This document shows, in pieces, positions 43,938-53,701 of a DNA stretch of 64,000 bases; positions within the stretch are counted from its first letter, which is position 1; each line of letters begins with the position of its first letter. The DNA is from Paracoccus methylovorus (GTDB lineage: Bacteria; Pseudomonadota; Alphaproteobacteria; Rhodobacterales; Rhodobacteraceae), in assembly GCF_016919705.1 (NCBI RefSeq), contig NZ_CP070369.1, positions 396,653-460,652 on the forward strand, written 5' to 3'. A model generated the notes under the pieces. That model saw nothing but the letters and a program-made list of their open reading frames with translations. It did no database searches and was not told the origin of the DNA. The position numbers and the translations under genes are program-made.

Positions 43938-45219
43938 GATCCTGATCGCCGCCTTCCTGATCCTGATGATCATGGGGATTCCCATCGCCTTTGCCTTGGC
44001 GATGGCCGCCTTTGCGGCAGTGGGCCTTTCGGGCCGCTATCCGCTGGTCGTCGTGGTAAAGGAAATGTTCACAGGTCTGGACAGCTTTCCGCTGCTGGCG
44101 GTGCCGTTTTTCATCCTTGCGGCCGAGATCATGTCCACCGGCGCAATCTCGCGAATGCTGTTGCGCTTTGCCTCGCAATTCGTGGGGCACCTGCGCGGTG
44201 GCCTGGGCTATGCCAATGTGCTGACCGGGACGTTGTTCGCCGGGATTTCCGGCTCGGCCCTGGCATCCGCCGCCGGGCCGGGCGCGATGATGGCCCGGAT
44301 GATGGAGCGCAGCGGCTATTCCAAGGCGTATGCCGGGGCTCTGACCATCTCGGTCGCGGTGATCGACCCGATCATCCCGCCCTCGATCACCATGATCATC
44401 TATGCCTTGCAGGACCGCAACGTCTCGGTGGGCTCGCTGTTCATGGCGGGGATTCTGCCCGGCATCCTGATCGCGGGCCTGCTGGCGGGGGTGAACTGGT
44501 GGATCAGCCGCAAGCGTAATTATCGCAGCCTTGAGCCGCGCCCGCCGGCCGGGCAGATTGTCCGCAACACCTTTACCGCCCTGCCGGCACTGCTGCTGAT
44601 CGTGCTGATCGTCGGTGGCATCCGCGGCGGCTATTTCACCCCGACCGAAGCCTCGGTGGTTGCGGTGTTCTATGCCATCATCACCAGCGCCGTGATCTAT
44701 CGCGGGTTTACCCTGACGGACCTGTGGGGCGCGTTCCTGCGCTCGGCCATCATGTCGGTCGCGGTGTTGATGATTCTGGCCTCGGCCCGCGCATTCGCCT
44801 GGGTGCTGATCATCGAGGGCGTGCCACAGGCCATGGCCGATGCGGTGATCGCCATGGACCTGTCGCCCATCGCCTTTTTGCTGATGGTGAACCTGCTGCT
44901 GCTGGTTTTCGGCATGTTCATGGACCCGCTGCCGGGGGTGATGATTCTGGTGCCGATCCTGGCGCCCATCGCCTATAACCTTGGCATCGCGGCGGATCAT
45001 TTCGCCATCGTGGTGATCGTGAACCTGACATTCGGGCTGATGACGCCACCGGTGGGCGGGCTGATCTTTGTCGTGGCCTCTGCGACCAAGCAAAAGCCTT
45101 CGGCACTGATCCGGGAGTTGCCGCCGTTCTTCCTGGCGGCCCTGGCTTCGCTGCTGATTCTGACCTTCGTGCCTGCGCTTTCGACCTGGCTGCCCAAGAT
45201 CAGCGGCTTTGCACGATAA
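43930..45219 (+). CDS. dctM: TRAP transporter large permease (DctM)
   Basis: A 429-residue membrane protein with about 12 TM segments. 'GSALASAAGPGAMMARMMER' and 'GLMTPPVGGLIFV' are DctM landmarks. A TTG at 43930, overlapping the dctQ stop, gives the usual N terminus (VEILIAAFLILMIMGIP); a longer frame from 43879 lies wholly in dctQ. A hairpin terminator follows. Confidence 0.93.
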   Translation: MVEILIAAFLILMIMGIPIAFALAMAAFAAVGLSGRYPLVVVVKEMFTGLDSFPLLAVPFFILAAEIMSTGAISRMLLRFASQFVGHLRGGLGYANVLTGTLFAGISGSALASAAGPGAMMARMMERSGYSKAYAGALTISVAVIDPIIPPSITMIIYALQDRNVSVGSLFMAGILPGILIAGLLAGVNWWISRKRNYRSLEPRPPAGQIVRNTFTALPALLLIVLIVGGIRGGYFTPTEASVVAVFYAIITSAVIYRGFTLTDLWGAFLRSAIMSVAVLMILASARAFAWVLIIEGVPQAMADAVIAMDLSPIAFLLMVNLLLLVFGMFMDPLPGVMILVPILAPIAYNLGIAADHFAIVVIVNLTFGLMTPPVGGLIFVVASATKQKPSALIRELPPFFLAALASLLILTFVPALSTWLPKISGFAR

Positions 45220-45228
45220 CCCCGCATG

Positions 45229-45253
45229 AACCCCGCTTTCGTGCGGGGTTTTT
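45229..45253 (+). terminator. Rho-independent terminator of the TRAP operon
   Basis: Arms AACCCCGC/GCGGGGTT with a 6-nt loop, followed by TTT, begin 9 bp after dctM. Confidence 0.85.
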
Positions 45254-45285
45254 CGCCCGCAGGCATGGTTTCCGCTTGACCTTTG

Positions 45286-45315
45286 ATACGTTATGTTTCA
45301 ACGTGCATAACGTAT
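45286..45315. promoter_or_regulatory. Perfect 10-bp inverted repeat in the nap leader
   Basis: ATACGTTATG and CATAACGTAT are exact complements separated by 10 bp. A possible -35 (TTGACC, 45276-45281) is adjacent. It lies 235 bp before napE and is a good candidate operator for nap control. The rest of 45254-45549 shows no gene. Confidence 0.6.
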
Positions 45316-45549
45316 GGGACAGGCAGGAAATCCCATGCGCAGGGACCGGGCGACGCGGAAACTCCGATGTATCAGCCTGTTGATAAATCCTGATTTTCCT
45401 GCCGGCCACATGACCGCCCACGGGCTGGTCCCGGATGACTTGTCCGCGCATATTCTGCGCCGGACGGTTTTTGCGTGGAAACTTTCCTTGATTATTCACG
45501 GTTCTGTGCGAAACTGAACTAAAGCGTTTACACGCATGGGTTGCCAGCA

Positions 45550-45729
45550 ATGATCGACTCCGCACCAGTTCCCAATCATCCCCAGCACCGGAAACGGGAT
45601 GAAATCATCGCATTCCTCATCCTTGCCGTGGTGATCTGGCCGATCCTGTCGGTCGTGATCGTCGGTGGCTTCGGTTTCATGGTCTGGATGTGGCAAGTCA
45701 TCTTCGGACCCCCCGGACCCCTTCATTAG
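45550..45729 (+). CDS. napE: Periplasmic nitrate reductase accessory membrane protein NapE
   Basis: A 59-residue, single-TM protein (IAFLILAVVIWPILSVVIVG) closely matching NapE of Paracoccus in length and sequence pattern ('KRDEIIAFLIL', C-terminal 'FGPPGP'). Its role is unknown but it starts the nap operon. ATG at 45550 is preferred to a TTG three codons earlier. Confidence 0.92.
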   Translation: MIDSAPVPNHPQHRKRDEIIAFLILAVVIWPILSVVIVGGFGFMVWMWQVIFGPPGPLH

Positions 45730-45738
45730 AGAGCGGCC

Positions 45739-46077
45739 ATGCGCGAGCCAGACAGGACCTCCATCCAGCGACGCGACATTCTGACCGGAACCCTGAAAAG
45801 GGACGGCGAAGTCGAATCACGCTTCATCCACATCTCCAGCGCCATCGTCACGACCCGGCCCGAAAACGCGGCCGCCCTTGCCCGACACCTCGCCACCCTG
45901 CCGGGAACCGAGGTCCACGCCGTCGAGGGCGCCAAGATCGTCCTGGTGCTGGAGGGTGGCTCGGTGGGCGAGATCGGCGGGCGCATGGCCCAGATCTCGG
46001 TCATGGAGGGGGTGTTTTCGGCCAATCTGGTCTTTGAACAGATCCTTCCCGCTGACGAGAACGAGGCGCAGGCATGA
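45739..46077 (+). CDS. napD: NapD, chaperone for NapA Tat signal
   Basis: A 112-residue NapD. '[19 protein letters not shown]' and '[16 protein letters not shown]' show the ferredoxin-like fold that binds the NapA signal peptide and prevents premature export. It overlaps napA by ATGA. An N-terminal extension of about 25 residues precedes the core. Confidence 0.93.
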   Translation: MREPDRTSIQRRDILTGTLKRDGEVESRFIHISSAIVTTRPENAAALARHLATLPGTEVHAVEGAKIVLVLEGGSVGEIGGRMAQISVMEGVFSANLVFEQILPADENEAQA

Positions 46078-48569
46078 CCATCTCACGGCGCGAATTGCTC
46101 AAGGCGCAGGCGGCGGGGATTGCCGCGCTGGCTGCCAATATCCCGCTGTCCTCGCAGGCGCAGCCTGTGCCCGGCGGCGTCGAATCATTGCAGATCAACT
46201 GGTCCAAGGCGCCCTGCCGCTTTTGCGGCACCGGCTGCGGCGTGATGGTCGGCGTCAAGGAGGGGCGCGTCGTCGCCACCCATGGCGACCTGCTGGCCGA
46301 CGTCAATCGCGGGCTGAACTGCGTCAAGGGCTATTTCCTGTCCAAGATCATGTATGGCGCCGACCGCCTGACCCAGCCGCTTTTGCGCAAAAAGGACGGG
46401 GTCTATGCCAAGGACGGAGAGTTCACCCCGGTCAGTTGGGAAGAGGCCTTTGACACCATGGCCGAACAGGCCAAGCGCGTGTTGCGGGAAAAAGGCCCCA
46501 CTGCACTTGGCATGTTCGGTTCCGGCCAATGGACCATCTTCGAAGGCTATGCGGCGACCAAGCTGATGCGGGCGGGGTTCAGGTCAAACAACCTTGATCC
46601 CAATGCGCGGCATTGCATGGCCTCGGCGGCCTATGCCTTCATGCGCACCTTCGGCATGGACGAGCCGATGGGCTGCTATAACGATTTCGAACACGCGGAC
46701 GCATTTGTGCTGTGGGGTTCGAACATGGCCGAGATGCATCCGATCCTGTGGACGCGGCTGACGGACCGGCGGCTGGGGCATCCGCATGTCAAGGTCGCGG
46801 TGCTGTCGACATTCACCCATCGCAGCTCGGATCTGGCGGATATTCCCATCGTCTTCAAGCCGGGCACCGATCTGGCGATCCTGAACTATATCGCCAATCA
46901 CATCATCCAGACCGGCCGGGTGAATCAGGATTTCGTCGATCGCCACACCACCTTCGTGAAGGGCGCGACCGAGATCGGCTATGGGCTGCGCCCGGACGAT
47001 CCGCGCGAACTGGCCGCACGCACGGCCGAGGACCCGGCGGCGACCACGCCCTCGACCTTCGAGGAATTCACCGAACTGGTCAGCGAATACACGCTGGACA
47101 AGGTGGCCGAACTCAGCGGGGTCGAGGCGGGCTTTCTGGAGCAACTGGCCGAGCTTTACGCCGACCCGGATCGCAAGGTCATGTCGCTGTGGACCATGGG
47201 TTTCAACCAGCACGTGCGCGGCGTCTGGGCCAACCAGATGATCTATAATATCCACCTGCTGACCGGAAAGATCTCGGAACCCGGCAACAGCCCGTTCTCA
47301 CTGACCGGCCAGCCCTCGGCCTGCGGCACGGCGCGCGAGGTGGGCACCTTCGCCCATCGCCTGCCCGCCGACATGACCGTGACCAATCCCGAACACCGCA
47401 AGCATGCCGAGGAGATATGGCGTGTCCCCGAAGGCATCATTCCTGAAAAGCCGGGGATGCATGCGGTGGAACAGGACCGGGCACTGCATGACGGCAATCT
47501 GAATTTCTACTGGATTCAGGTGAACAACAACCTGCAGGCCTCGCCCAACAGCAGCGGCGAAGCATGGCCGGGCTATCGCAACCCGGAAAACTTCATCGTC
47601 GTCTCGGACGCCTATCCAACGGTGACCACGCTGGCGGCCGACCTGATCCTGCCCGCCGCCATGTGGGTCGAGAAAGAGGGCGCCTATGGCAACGCCGAAC
47701 GGCGCACCCATGTCTGGCACCAGCTTGTCAACGCCCCGGGCGATGCGCGCTCGGACCTGTGGCAGTTGATGGAGTTTTCCAAACGCTTCAGCACCGACGA
47801 GGTCTGGCCCGAGGACATCCTGGCAGCCAACCCCGACTATCGCGGCAAAAACCTGTTCGACGTGCTGTTTCGCAACGGCGTCGTGGACCGCTTTCCCGTA
47901 TCCGGCATGGACCCCGATTTCGCCAATCAGGAATCGCATGATTTCGGCTTTCACGTCCAAAAGGGCCTGTTCGAGGAATATGCCGCCTTCGGACGCGGGC
48001 ACGGCCATGACCTTGCGCCCTATGACACCTATCACGAGGTGCGCGGCCTGCGCTGGCCCGTGGTCGAGGGACGCGAGACCTGCTGGCGCTATCGCGAGGG
48101 GTTCGACCCATATGTCGAACCCGGAACGGGTGTGCAGTTCTATGGCAACGACGACAACAAGGCCCGCATCATCGCCGTGCCTTACGAGCCGCCGGCCGAA
48201 TCGCCGGATGATGAATACAATATCTGGCTGGTGACCGGCCGGGTGCTGGAACATTGGCACTCGGGCTCGATGACCATGCGCGTGCCCGAGCTTTTCCGGG
48301 CATTTCCCGGCGCCGTCTGCTTCATGAACCCCGAGGACGCCCGCGGCATGGGCTTCAACCAGGGGACCGAGGTGCGCATCGTGTCGCGCCGGGGCGATAT
48401 CCGCTGCCGGATCGACACGCGCGGACGAAACCGAATGCCGCGCGGCGTGATCTTCGTGCCGTGGTTCGATGCCAGCAAGCTTATCAACAGGGTGACACTG
48501 GACGCCACGGATCCCATCTCCAAACAGACGGATTTCAAGAAATGCGCGGTCAAGATCCTCTCCGTCTGA
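46074..48569 (+). CDS. napA: Periplasmic nitrate reductase catalytic subunit NapA
   Basis: An 831-residue molybdoenzyme, the same length as known Paracoccus NapA. A Tat signal ([20 protein letters not shown]) is cleaved near residue 29. Cys48, Cys51, Cys55 and Cys83 bind a 4Fe-4S cluster, and Cys181 in ARHCMASAA is the Mo ligand. It reduces nitrate to nitrite in the periplasm with electrons from NapB and NapC, for redox balancing or aerobic denitrification. Confidence 0.98.
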   Translation: MTISRRELLKAQAAGIAALAANIPLSSQAQPVPGGVESLQINWSKAPCRFCGTGCGVMVGVKEGRVVATHGDLLADVNRGLNCVKGYFLSKIMYGADRLTQPLLRKKDGVYAKDGEFTPVSWEEAFDTMAEQAKRVLREKGPTALGMFGSGQWTIFEGYAATKLMRAGFRSNNLDPNARHCMASAAYAFMRTFGMDEPMGCYNDFEHADAFVLWGSNMAEMHPILWTRLTDRRLGHPHVKVAVLSTFTHRSSDLADIPIVFKPGTDLAILNYIANHIIQTGRVNQDFVDRHTTFVKGATEIGYGLRPDDPRELAARTAEDPAATTPSTFEEFTELVSEYTLDKVAELSGVEAGFLEQLAELYADPDRKVMSLWTMGFNQHVRGVWANQMIYNIHLLTGKISEPGNSPFSLTGQPSACGTAREVGTFAHRLPADMTVTNPEHRKHAEEIWRVPEGIIPEKPGMHAVEQDRALHDGNLNFYWIQVNNNLQASPNSSGEAWPGYRNPENFIVVSDAYPTVTTLAADLILPAAMWVEKEGAYGNAERRTHVWHQLVNAPGDARSDLWQLMEFSKRFSTDEVWPEDILAANPDYRGKNLFDVLFRNGVVDRFPVSGMDPDFANQESHDFGFHVQKGLFEEYAAFGRGHGHDLAPYDTYHEVRGLRWPVVEGRETCWRYREGFDPYVEPGTGVQFYGNDDNKARIIAVPYEPPAESPDDEYNIWLVTGRVLEHWHSGSMTMRVPELFRAFPGAVCFMNPEDARGMGFNQGTEVRIVSRRGDIRCRIDTRGRNRMPRGVIFVPWFDASKLINRVTLDATDPISKQTDFKKCAVKILSV

Positions 48570-49027
48570 TCCGCCCCGCCGCCATGGCCGGGCTGGCAGT
48601 TGTCGCATTGGTCGGCACGGCCTTGTCGCAGGCCGAACCGGCGATCCAGATCATACCGCCGCTTACCGGCTGGCCCGAGCCCATGGTTCAGGGGCAGGTT
48701 CCGCCGCTGGGCCGCCCGATCACCGACGATGTGCGCCGGATGCGCAATTATCCCGAACAGCCGCCCATCATCCCCCATGCCATCGACGGCTATCAACTGA
48801 CCCTGCACACCAACCGCTGCATGGAATGCCACAAGCCGGAATATACCGAAGGCTCGGGCGCGCCGATGATCAGCGTCACGCATTTTCAGGACCGCGACGG
48901 GCAGGTGCTGACCGACGTGACGCCGCGCCGCTATTTCTGCACCGCCTGCCATGTCCCGCAGACCGATGTGAAACCGCTGGTGCCCAACAATTTCCGCGGC
49001 CCCTACCTTCGCTTGGGGAGCCCGTGA
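48542..49027 (+). CDS. napB: Diheme cytochrome NapB
   Basis: A 161-residue periplasmic electron-transfer subunit. An N-terminal hydrophobic signal (about 12-30) precedes two heme sites, Cys93-Met-Glu-Cys-His97 and Cys133-Thr-Ala-Cys-His137. The start lies 28 bp inside napA; this is the only in-frame start giving the signal peptide. It forms the NapAB complex. Confidence 0.96.
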   Translation: MRGQDPLRLIRPAAMAGLAVVALVGTALSQAEPAIQIIPPLTGWPEPMVQGQVPPLGRPITDDVRRMRNYPEQPPIIPHAIDGYQLTLHTNRCMECHKPEYTEGSGAPMISVTHFQDRDGQVLTDVTPRRYFCTACHVPQTDVKPLVPNNFRGPYLRLGSP

Positions 49028-49028
49028 C

Positions 49029-49733
49029 ATGAGGGGGATCATCCGCTGGGTCTGGGGCCGGGTCACGTGGTTCTGGCGCATCATCAGCCGGCCCAGCAGC
49101 TTTCTCAGTCTTGGGTTTCTGACACTGGGCGGCTTTATATTCGGCGTGATCTTCTGGGGCGGCTTCAACACCGCGCTTGAGGTCACCAATACCGAGAAAT
49201 TCTGCACAAGCTGCCACGAGATGCGCGACAACGTGTATCAAGAACTGATGCCGACGATCCATTTCTCGAACCGCTCGGGCGTCAGGGCCAGTTGCCCCGA
49301 CTGCCATGTGCCGCATAACTGGACCCGCAAGATCGCCCGCAAGATGCAGGCCTCGAAAGAAGTCTGGGGCAAGATCTTCGGCACCATCAGCACCCGCGAA
49401 AAGTTTCTGGAGCACCGGCTGGAACTGGCCCAACACGAATGGGCGCGGCTTCAGGCCAATGATTCACTGGAATGCCGCAATTGCCATGCCGCGGTGGCGA
49501 TGGATTTCACCAAGCAGACCCGCCGCGCGGCCGAAATCCATGAACGCTATCTGATCTCGGGGCAAAAGACCTGCATCGACTGCCACAAAGGCATCGCGCA
49601 TCAACTGCCCGACATGACCGGGATCGAGCCGGGCTGGCTGGAACCACCCGAATTGCGCGACGACAGTCAGGCATGGCTGGGCGACCGGGGTGAAGGCGTC
49701 CGCCACTATCTGGCCACGATCGAGACGCAATAG
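49029..49733 (+). CDS. napC: Tetraheme quinol dehydrogenase NapC
   Basis: A 234-residue NapC/NirT-type protein. One N-terminal TM helix (about 25-45) anchors it; four CxxCH heme sites are at Cys59, 89, 149 and 182. It passes electrons from ubiquinol to NapB. It ends the operon; napF, napG and napH are absent. It begins 1 bp after the napB stop. Confidence 0.97.
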   Translation: MRGIIRWVWGRVTWFWRIISRPSSFLSLGFLTLGGFIFGVIFWGGFNTALEVTNTEKFCTSCHEMRDNVYQELMPTIHFSNRSGVRASCPDCHVPHNWTRKIARKMQASKEVWGKIFGTISTREKFLEHRLELAQHEWARLQANDSLECRNCHAAVAMDFTKQTRRAAEIHERYLISGQKTCIDCHKGIAHQLPDMTGIEPGWLEPPELRDDSQAWLGDRGEGVRHYLATIETQ

Positions 49734-49758
49734 CAGCCAAGTCAGCCACGCGCGCACC

Positions 49759-50517
49759 TTACGCGCGGATGTCGCCCCCCTGCCCCGCGTCCGGCAACGC
49801 TGGCTGGGCCAGCAGTTGGACGAACCTGTCGCGGATAACCGAAACATGCGGATTGCCGCAGGTCACCGCATCGAAAACCTCGGGTGCATCGGCGGCCACC
49901 ATCTCAAGCGCCTCGGCCAGCAGATCAAAGCTGCGGGTGCGGATCAGCGGATGCGGCTGAAACCCGGCCATGGCCCGTGCCAGCAGATGCGTCAGCCCCT
50001 GCGTCAGCGCGGCCTGACGGTCATGCTCTTCGGGCGTGGTGACGATGACCTTCAGCCCCAGTACCCGCCGCAAAAAAGCCGCGATCCGGCGCCATCCCGT
50101 TCCCCGCACCGGGCACAGCACCACCCGGCCCCCCGCGACGCCTGCGGGCATGCTTTGCGGCCCGAACAGCGGATGCGAAGCCAGGATCTGAACCCCTGCA
50201 GGCAGGATCTGCGCCATCAACCCGGCCGGCCCCTGCTTGACCGAACAGACATCGGTTACGACCTGCCCGGCCCGCAGATGTGGCGCCAGACGGTGCAGGC
50301 ACTCCCCCAGCGCCGGAACCGGAACCGCCAGCACCACCACGTCAAAGCGACCCGCCTGCTGGGGTCCGACCACGGCATGACCCAGAAGGCGGGCCTGTGC
50401 CTGCGCGGCGGGATCGGGGTCACTGACGGCAACCGCCAGATGGGGCGAAACGGCGCTGGCGATCAGGCGGCCAAAGGCGCCAAAGCCAAAGATCAGCACG
50501 GAAGGCAGGGGGGACAT
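49759..50517 (-). CDS. Prephenate/arogenate dehydrogenase-like protein (TyrA family)
   Basis: A 252-residue NAD(P)-dependent enzyme. The N-terminal Rossmann motif is 'VLIFGFGAFGRLIASAV'. 'VCSVKQGPAGLMAQILP', 'ILASHPLFGPQS' and 'EEHDRQAALTQGLTHLLARA' follow the TyrA pattern, including the substrate-site histidines. It probably catalyses oxidation in tyrosine synthesis, although it is somewhat shorter than usual. The start at 50517 gives the Rossmann strand at the N terminus. A Phe/Tyr-containing leader peptide and attenuator-like hairpins precede it. Confidence 0.85.
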   Translation of the reverse strand: MSPLPSVLIFGFGAFGRLIASAVSPHLAVAVSDPDPAAQAQARLLGHAVVGPQQAGRFDVVVLAVPVPALGECLHRLAPHLRAGQVVTDVCSVKQGPAGLMAQILPAGVQILASHPLFGPQSMPAGVAGGRVVLCPVRGTGWRRIAAFLRRVLGLKVIVTTPEEHDRQAALTQGLTHLLARAMAGFQPHPLIRTRSFDLLAEALEMVAADAPEVFDAVTCGNPHVSVIRDRFVQLLAQPALPDAGQGGDIRA

Positions 50518-50532
50518 GGGACGATCCTTTGG

Positions 50533-50620
50533 AAAAAGAGCGACGCCAGAGGTCAGGTTGGTTCCGAATGCACGACCGCTGGCGACAGGACAGCGGTGGC
50601 ATGGCAAGGCATTCCGCTGC
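50533..50620 (-). promoter_or_regulatory. Attenuator-like RNA upstream of the TyrA-like gene
   Basis: On the minus strand four segments can pair in alternative ways: GCAGCGG (50614-50620), CCGCTG (50591-50596), CAGCGG (50576-50581) and CGCCAG (50579-50584) with CTGGCG (50544-50549). The last stem extends by GGTC/GACC and is followed by TCGCTCTTTTT, a terminator. The first segment also pairs with CCGCTGC inside the leader peptide. Confidence 0.6.
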
Positions 50621-50671
50621 TCAGGGCAGCGGGTAATAGCGTTTCGTGAAAGCTTTGGCCTTGCAGATCAT
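50621..50671 (-). CDS. Leader peptide with Phe and Tyr-Tyr codons
   Basis: A 16-codon frame, MICKAKAFTKRYYPLP, ends in TGA 103 bp before the TyrA-like gene. The Tyr-Tyr pair is directly before the first strand of the hairpin set. This resembles aromatic amino-acid attenuator peptides. The ribosome site is weak (AGGA at some distance). An in-frame longer ORF reaches upstream, but its sequence is not conserved. Confidence 0.6.
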   Translation of the reverse strand: MICKAKAFTKRYYPLP

Positions 50672-51022
50672 GGCAGCGCCAATAGTCCTGCCGCCGGCAC
50701 GGGTCAAGTCCCTGCGACATGCCGCACGGCCTGGACGGGTCCGACCCCAAAGCGGCAATGCCCCCTTTTCCGGCAAAAGGCCGGTTTTCGCCCCCTCTCT
50801 CGACTCGGCGCGGCGGCGCGGATAGAGTGTGGTCATGATTGCGCAACTTTCCCCTCGCAGGGGCCGGTTTCATACCGGTTTGCTGCTGATGCGCCCTCTG
50901 CCCCGGGCAGAGGCGTCTTTGCGCTGACCTCCCCCCGGGGATTTTTCTGATCCAGCCAACCAAACGCCCGACCGGCCGCATGGCGGCCATGGCAAGGCAT
51001 TTAATGATTTGAAGGAGCCGAC
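50672..51022. other. Divergent leader/promoter region
   Basis: The 351 bp between the leader peptide and the rnk-like gene hold hairpins on the plus strand: CCGGC-N5-GCCGG followed by TTTT (50770-50788), and CCTCTGCC-N3-GGCAGAGG (50895-50913). No further gene is supportable. Confidence 0.5.
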
Positions 51023-51436
51023 ATGGCCAGAACACCGCGACCGCCGGTCACCATAACCAGCGACACGCTCGACCGGCTCGAACGCCTTGCCGAAGGTTCG
51101 CTGGCGCGCAATCCCGACCTTGCCGACCGGCTGCTGACCGAACTGGCCCGCGCCCGCGTGCTGGCCCCCGAGCGGATGCCCGCAGATGTCGCAGCCATCG
51201 GCAGCGCCGTCACCTTCCGCGACGAAACCATGGGACGCGAGCAGACCGTCGTACTGGTCTGGCCAGAGGATGCCGATATCGCCGCCGGACGGGCCTCGGT
51301 GCTGACACCGATCGGCGTGGCGCTGATCGGCCTGCGGGCCGGTGCGCGCTTTACATGGGACACCCGTGCCGGCGAAACGCGCGAACTGACGGTCCTGACG
51401 GTCGAACGGGCCGATCCGGTCAGCCCGGCGGCATAA
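51023..51436 (+). CDS. Rnk-like nucleoside diphosphate kinase regulator (GreA/GreB-type C-terminal domain)
   Basis: A 137-residue protein. Residues 1-50 form a helical N-terminal part ('DTLDRLERLAEGSLARNPDL'). The C-terminal part has the FKBP-like GreA/Rnk domain ('IGSAVTFRDETMGREQTVVL', 'SVLTPIGVALIGLRAG'). Rnk binds RNA polymerase and alters nucleotide pools, but the exact role is not known here. GAAGGAG precedes the ATG. Confidence 0.85.
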   Translation: MARTPRPPVTITSDTLDRLERLAEGSLARNPDLADRLLTELARARVLAPERMPADVAAIGSAVTFRDETMGREQTVVLVWPEDADIAAGRASVLTPIGVALIGLRAGARFTWDTRAGETRELTVLTVERADPVSPAA

Positions 51437-51662
51437 TCAGGATGCGCTCGATGCGACCCGATGGATTGCACAAGGATTGCGGCCCCGCGCCGCGACCCCG
51501 CCTTGCGCATCCTTCGGCGATCTTTCCGCTGCTGATCGGTTTCAGGGCCAACAATGTTCCGGGGTTGTCCGCGCGCTGAACGCCGGGCAACCCAAGGTCA
51601 TCATCCGAAACCGTCAAGCAACCACCGGGGGGCCATGGCCTGCCCGATGTCGGGAATAGATC

Positions 51663-52385
51663 ATGTCCATCTGGAACACCCTGGCCCGCGCCGACACCGC
51701 GGCGGGCGACGAAATCCTGCTGCGCCAACGCGGCGCCCTGTACGAAATCCGCTTCAACGGGTTGGAGCTGATGTCCAACATCAACCACCAGTCCGAAACC
51801 GTTCTGGCCGAGCTTAGCCTGCGCCTGCATGGTCGCCACGATGCGCGCGTGCTGATCGGCGGGCTGGGCATGGGATTCACCCTGCGCGCCGCGCTGGAAC
51901 TGCTGAGCCCCACCTCGGAGGTCACGGTTTGCGAGTTGATCCCCGAGATCGCCCAGTGGAACCGCGACCGGATCGGCCATCTTGCCGACCATCCGCTGTG
52001 CGATCCGCGTATTGATCTGCGGGTCGCCGATGTGATGGAGGTGTTGCTGGAACATCGCGCTGCCTTTGACGTGATCCTGATGGATACCGACAACGGGCCG
52101 GATTTCACCGTGCGTCAGTCGAATGGCCGGCTTTACGGCGACAGTGGGCTGGCGGTTCTGCGCAAGGCGCTGCGCCCTGACGGGATCGCCGCCTTCTGGT
52201 CGGCCACCGCCTCGGAATCCTTCGAGCGCGTGCTGGACGCCCAGCCCTGGCAATGGCGACGCGACGACATCCAGCTGATCGGCGGGCGGGTCGACGCCTT
52301 TCACCACATCTATCTGGCCTCGGCCGATATCGGGCGGATCGACCCGACGCATGCGACCCCCCTGCCCGCGCTGGCCATGTCCTAG
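51663..52385 (+). CDS. Spermidine synthase-like SAM-binding protein
   Basis: A 240-residue protein with a methyltransferase-like Rossmann core. 'ARVLIGGLGMGFTLRAALEL' and 'VTVCELIPEIAQWNRDRIGH' resemble the aminopropyltransferase motifs, and 'DVILMDTDNGPDF' follows. It may be a spermidine synthase homologue or a methyltransferase of unknown substrate. It converges with and overlaps the mscS gene by 4 bp. Confidence 0.8.
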   Translation: MSIWNTLARADTAAGDEILLRQRGALYEIRFNGLELMSNINHQSETVLAELSLRLHGRHDARVLIGGLGMGFTLRAALELLSPTSEVTVCELIPEIAQWNRDRIGHLADHPLCDPRIDLRVADVMEVLLEHRAAFDVILMDTDNGPDFTVRQSNGRLYGDSGLAVLRKALRPDGIAAFWSATASESFERVLDAQPWQWRRDDIQLIGGRVDAFHHIYLASADIGRIDPTHATPLPALAMS

Positions 52386-53284
52386 CACTCGTCGCAGGGT
52401 TTCGGGCCGGCCGCCAGCCGGATGCCCTGCTGGCGCAACGCGGCGTCGATCAGGCTGAACACCTCGTTGCGGCAGGCCAGCTCGCGGTCGTGCTGGGGTA
52501 CCCAGTATTTCACCCGATAGGTGATGCCGGTGGGGCCGTATTCCGTTACCTGCACCTCGGGCGGCTTGCCGCCCGAGATCGTCCGCGCCGTGGCGGCGGC
52601 CTCGGCGATCAGCCGGCGCGCCTCGGCCACCGGCAGATCGGCGGGCAGGGTCAGTTCGGCATGGTCGCGGTATTCCTGACGCGGCGCGCTGAAGTTGGTG
52701 ATCCGCCGGGCCGAGATCTGACTGTTGGGCAAGATCACATAGGTGCTGTCGCGGCTGACCAGCCGGGTGGTGCGCCAGCCGATCTCTTGCACCCTACCCT
52801 CGGCCAAGGTCTCGATCCGCACCCAGTCGCCAATGCGAAACGGTGCCTCGATCCCCAGCGCCAGCCCGGAAAACACGTCGGCCAGGACATTGCGGATGGC
52901 AAAGCCCAGCACCGCCAGCACCAGTCCCGATCCGGTCAGGAACCCGGACATGTCCTGCCGGAAAAACAACGACAGGCTGGCCAGCGTGGCGACGGCCAAC
53001 AGCACGAACCACAGCAGGTCCAGCAAAACCTTGGGCACCGGACGCCGGCCCTTTTTGCGCCGCAACAGCCGCCGGGCGGCAATGCCGTGGGCAAGGCTGG
53101 CACCCGCAAAGCACGCCACCGAAAGCCCGGCATTGCGCAGCGGCCCCGCCCAAAGCTGCAAGGCCGACAGGTCGGGATAGCGCCGCGCCAGCGGTTCGGC
53201 GACCGTGGCGATGGCCAAGGCGGCCGCCACGGCCGCCGCCATTCGCCACAACGACATGGGCCCCGGGGCTTCATCTTTCCCCAT
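52382..53284 (-). CDS. MscS-family mechanosensitive channel
   Basis: A 300-residue small-conductance channel. Three or four TM segments precede the pore helix 'GSGLVLAVLGFAIRNVLADV' and the beta domain 'RIGDWVRIETLAEGRVQEIG' and 'STYVILPNSQISARRITNFS'. It opens under membrane tension to release solutes. The ATG at 53284 is best placed after GGGGG; two nearby starts are possible. It is preceded by and overlaps a zinc-ribbon microprotein gene. Confidence 0.9.
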   Translation of the reverse strand: MGKDEAPGPMSLWRMAAAVAAALAIATVAEPLARRYPDLSALQLWAGPLRNAGLSVACFAGASLAHGIAARRLLRRKKGRRPVPKVLLDLLWFVLLAVATLASLSLFFRQDMSGFLTGSGLVLAVLGFAIRNVLADVFSGLALGIEAPFRIGDWVRIETLAEGRVQEIGWRTTRLVSRDSTYVILPNSQISARRITNFSAPRQEYRDHAELTLPADLPVAEARRLIAEAAATARTISGGKPPEVQVTEYGPTGITYRVKYWVPQHDRELACRNEVFSLIDAALRQQGIRLAAGPKPCDEC

Positions 53285-53447
53285 CATCGCCCCCTTTGCC
53301 ACCCGGCCGCCGCGGAATGCGGCGCTGTTCGGGAATCGGGAACGGCAACGAAAACGGAGAGCGGCAGATCGGACATCGCCGGGCAGCGGCCCGGGGTACG
53401 TCTTCTCCGCAATGCGGACAAACCGCCGGCAGGAAGGCGCGTAGCAT
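53271..53447 (-). CDS. Zinc-ribbon microprotein, 58 residues
   Basis: A short frame encodes MLRAFLPAVCPHCGEDVPRA at the N terminus. Cys10-x-x-Cys13 and Cys25-x-x-Cys28 form a classic zinc ribbon; a basic, Pro-rich tail follows. AAGAGG lies seven bases before the ATG. It overlaps the mscS start by 14 bp, suggesting translational coupling. It is too short for standard gene callers and may be unannotated. Function unknown. Confidence 0.65.
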   Translation of the reverse strand: MLRAFLPAVCPHCGEDVPRAAARRCPICRSPFSLPFPIPEQRRIPRRPGGKGGDDGER

Positions 53448-53701
53448 GACAGAACCTCTTGGAAAAACGGGCTGGATTCACCTCACCCCGGCCTGCCGTT
53501 CACGCCTTGCGTGTCAACGGGGCCGGGGCAAGCCAAGCGCCTGTTCAAGACGCATGGCGAATCTGACCAAGCCGAAGCTTTCCAAGACGACCCCCTTATT
53601 TCTGCAAATCCGACAGGGGCAAAGGCCCCGCCAGTCAAGATGGCTATTATTTATTTCTTTTCAAGCCTCTTGGATCGACCGGCGGGGCGCGGGCCAAGCC
53701 C

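Noticed and set aside
45254..45549. FNR-like boxes in the nap leader
   Set aside because: Only isolated TTGAT half-sites were found, with no matching ATCAA half.
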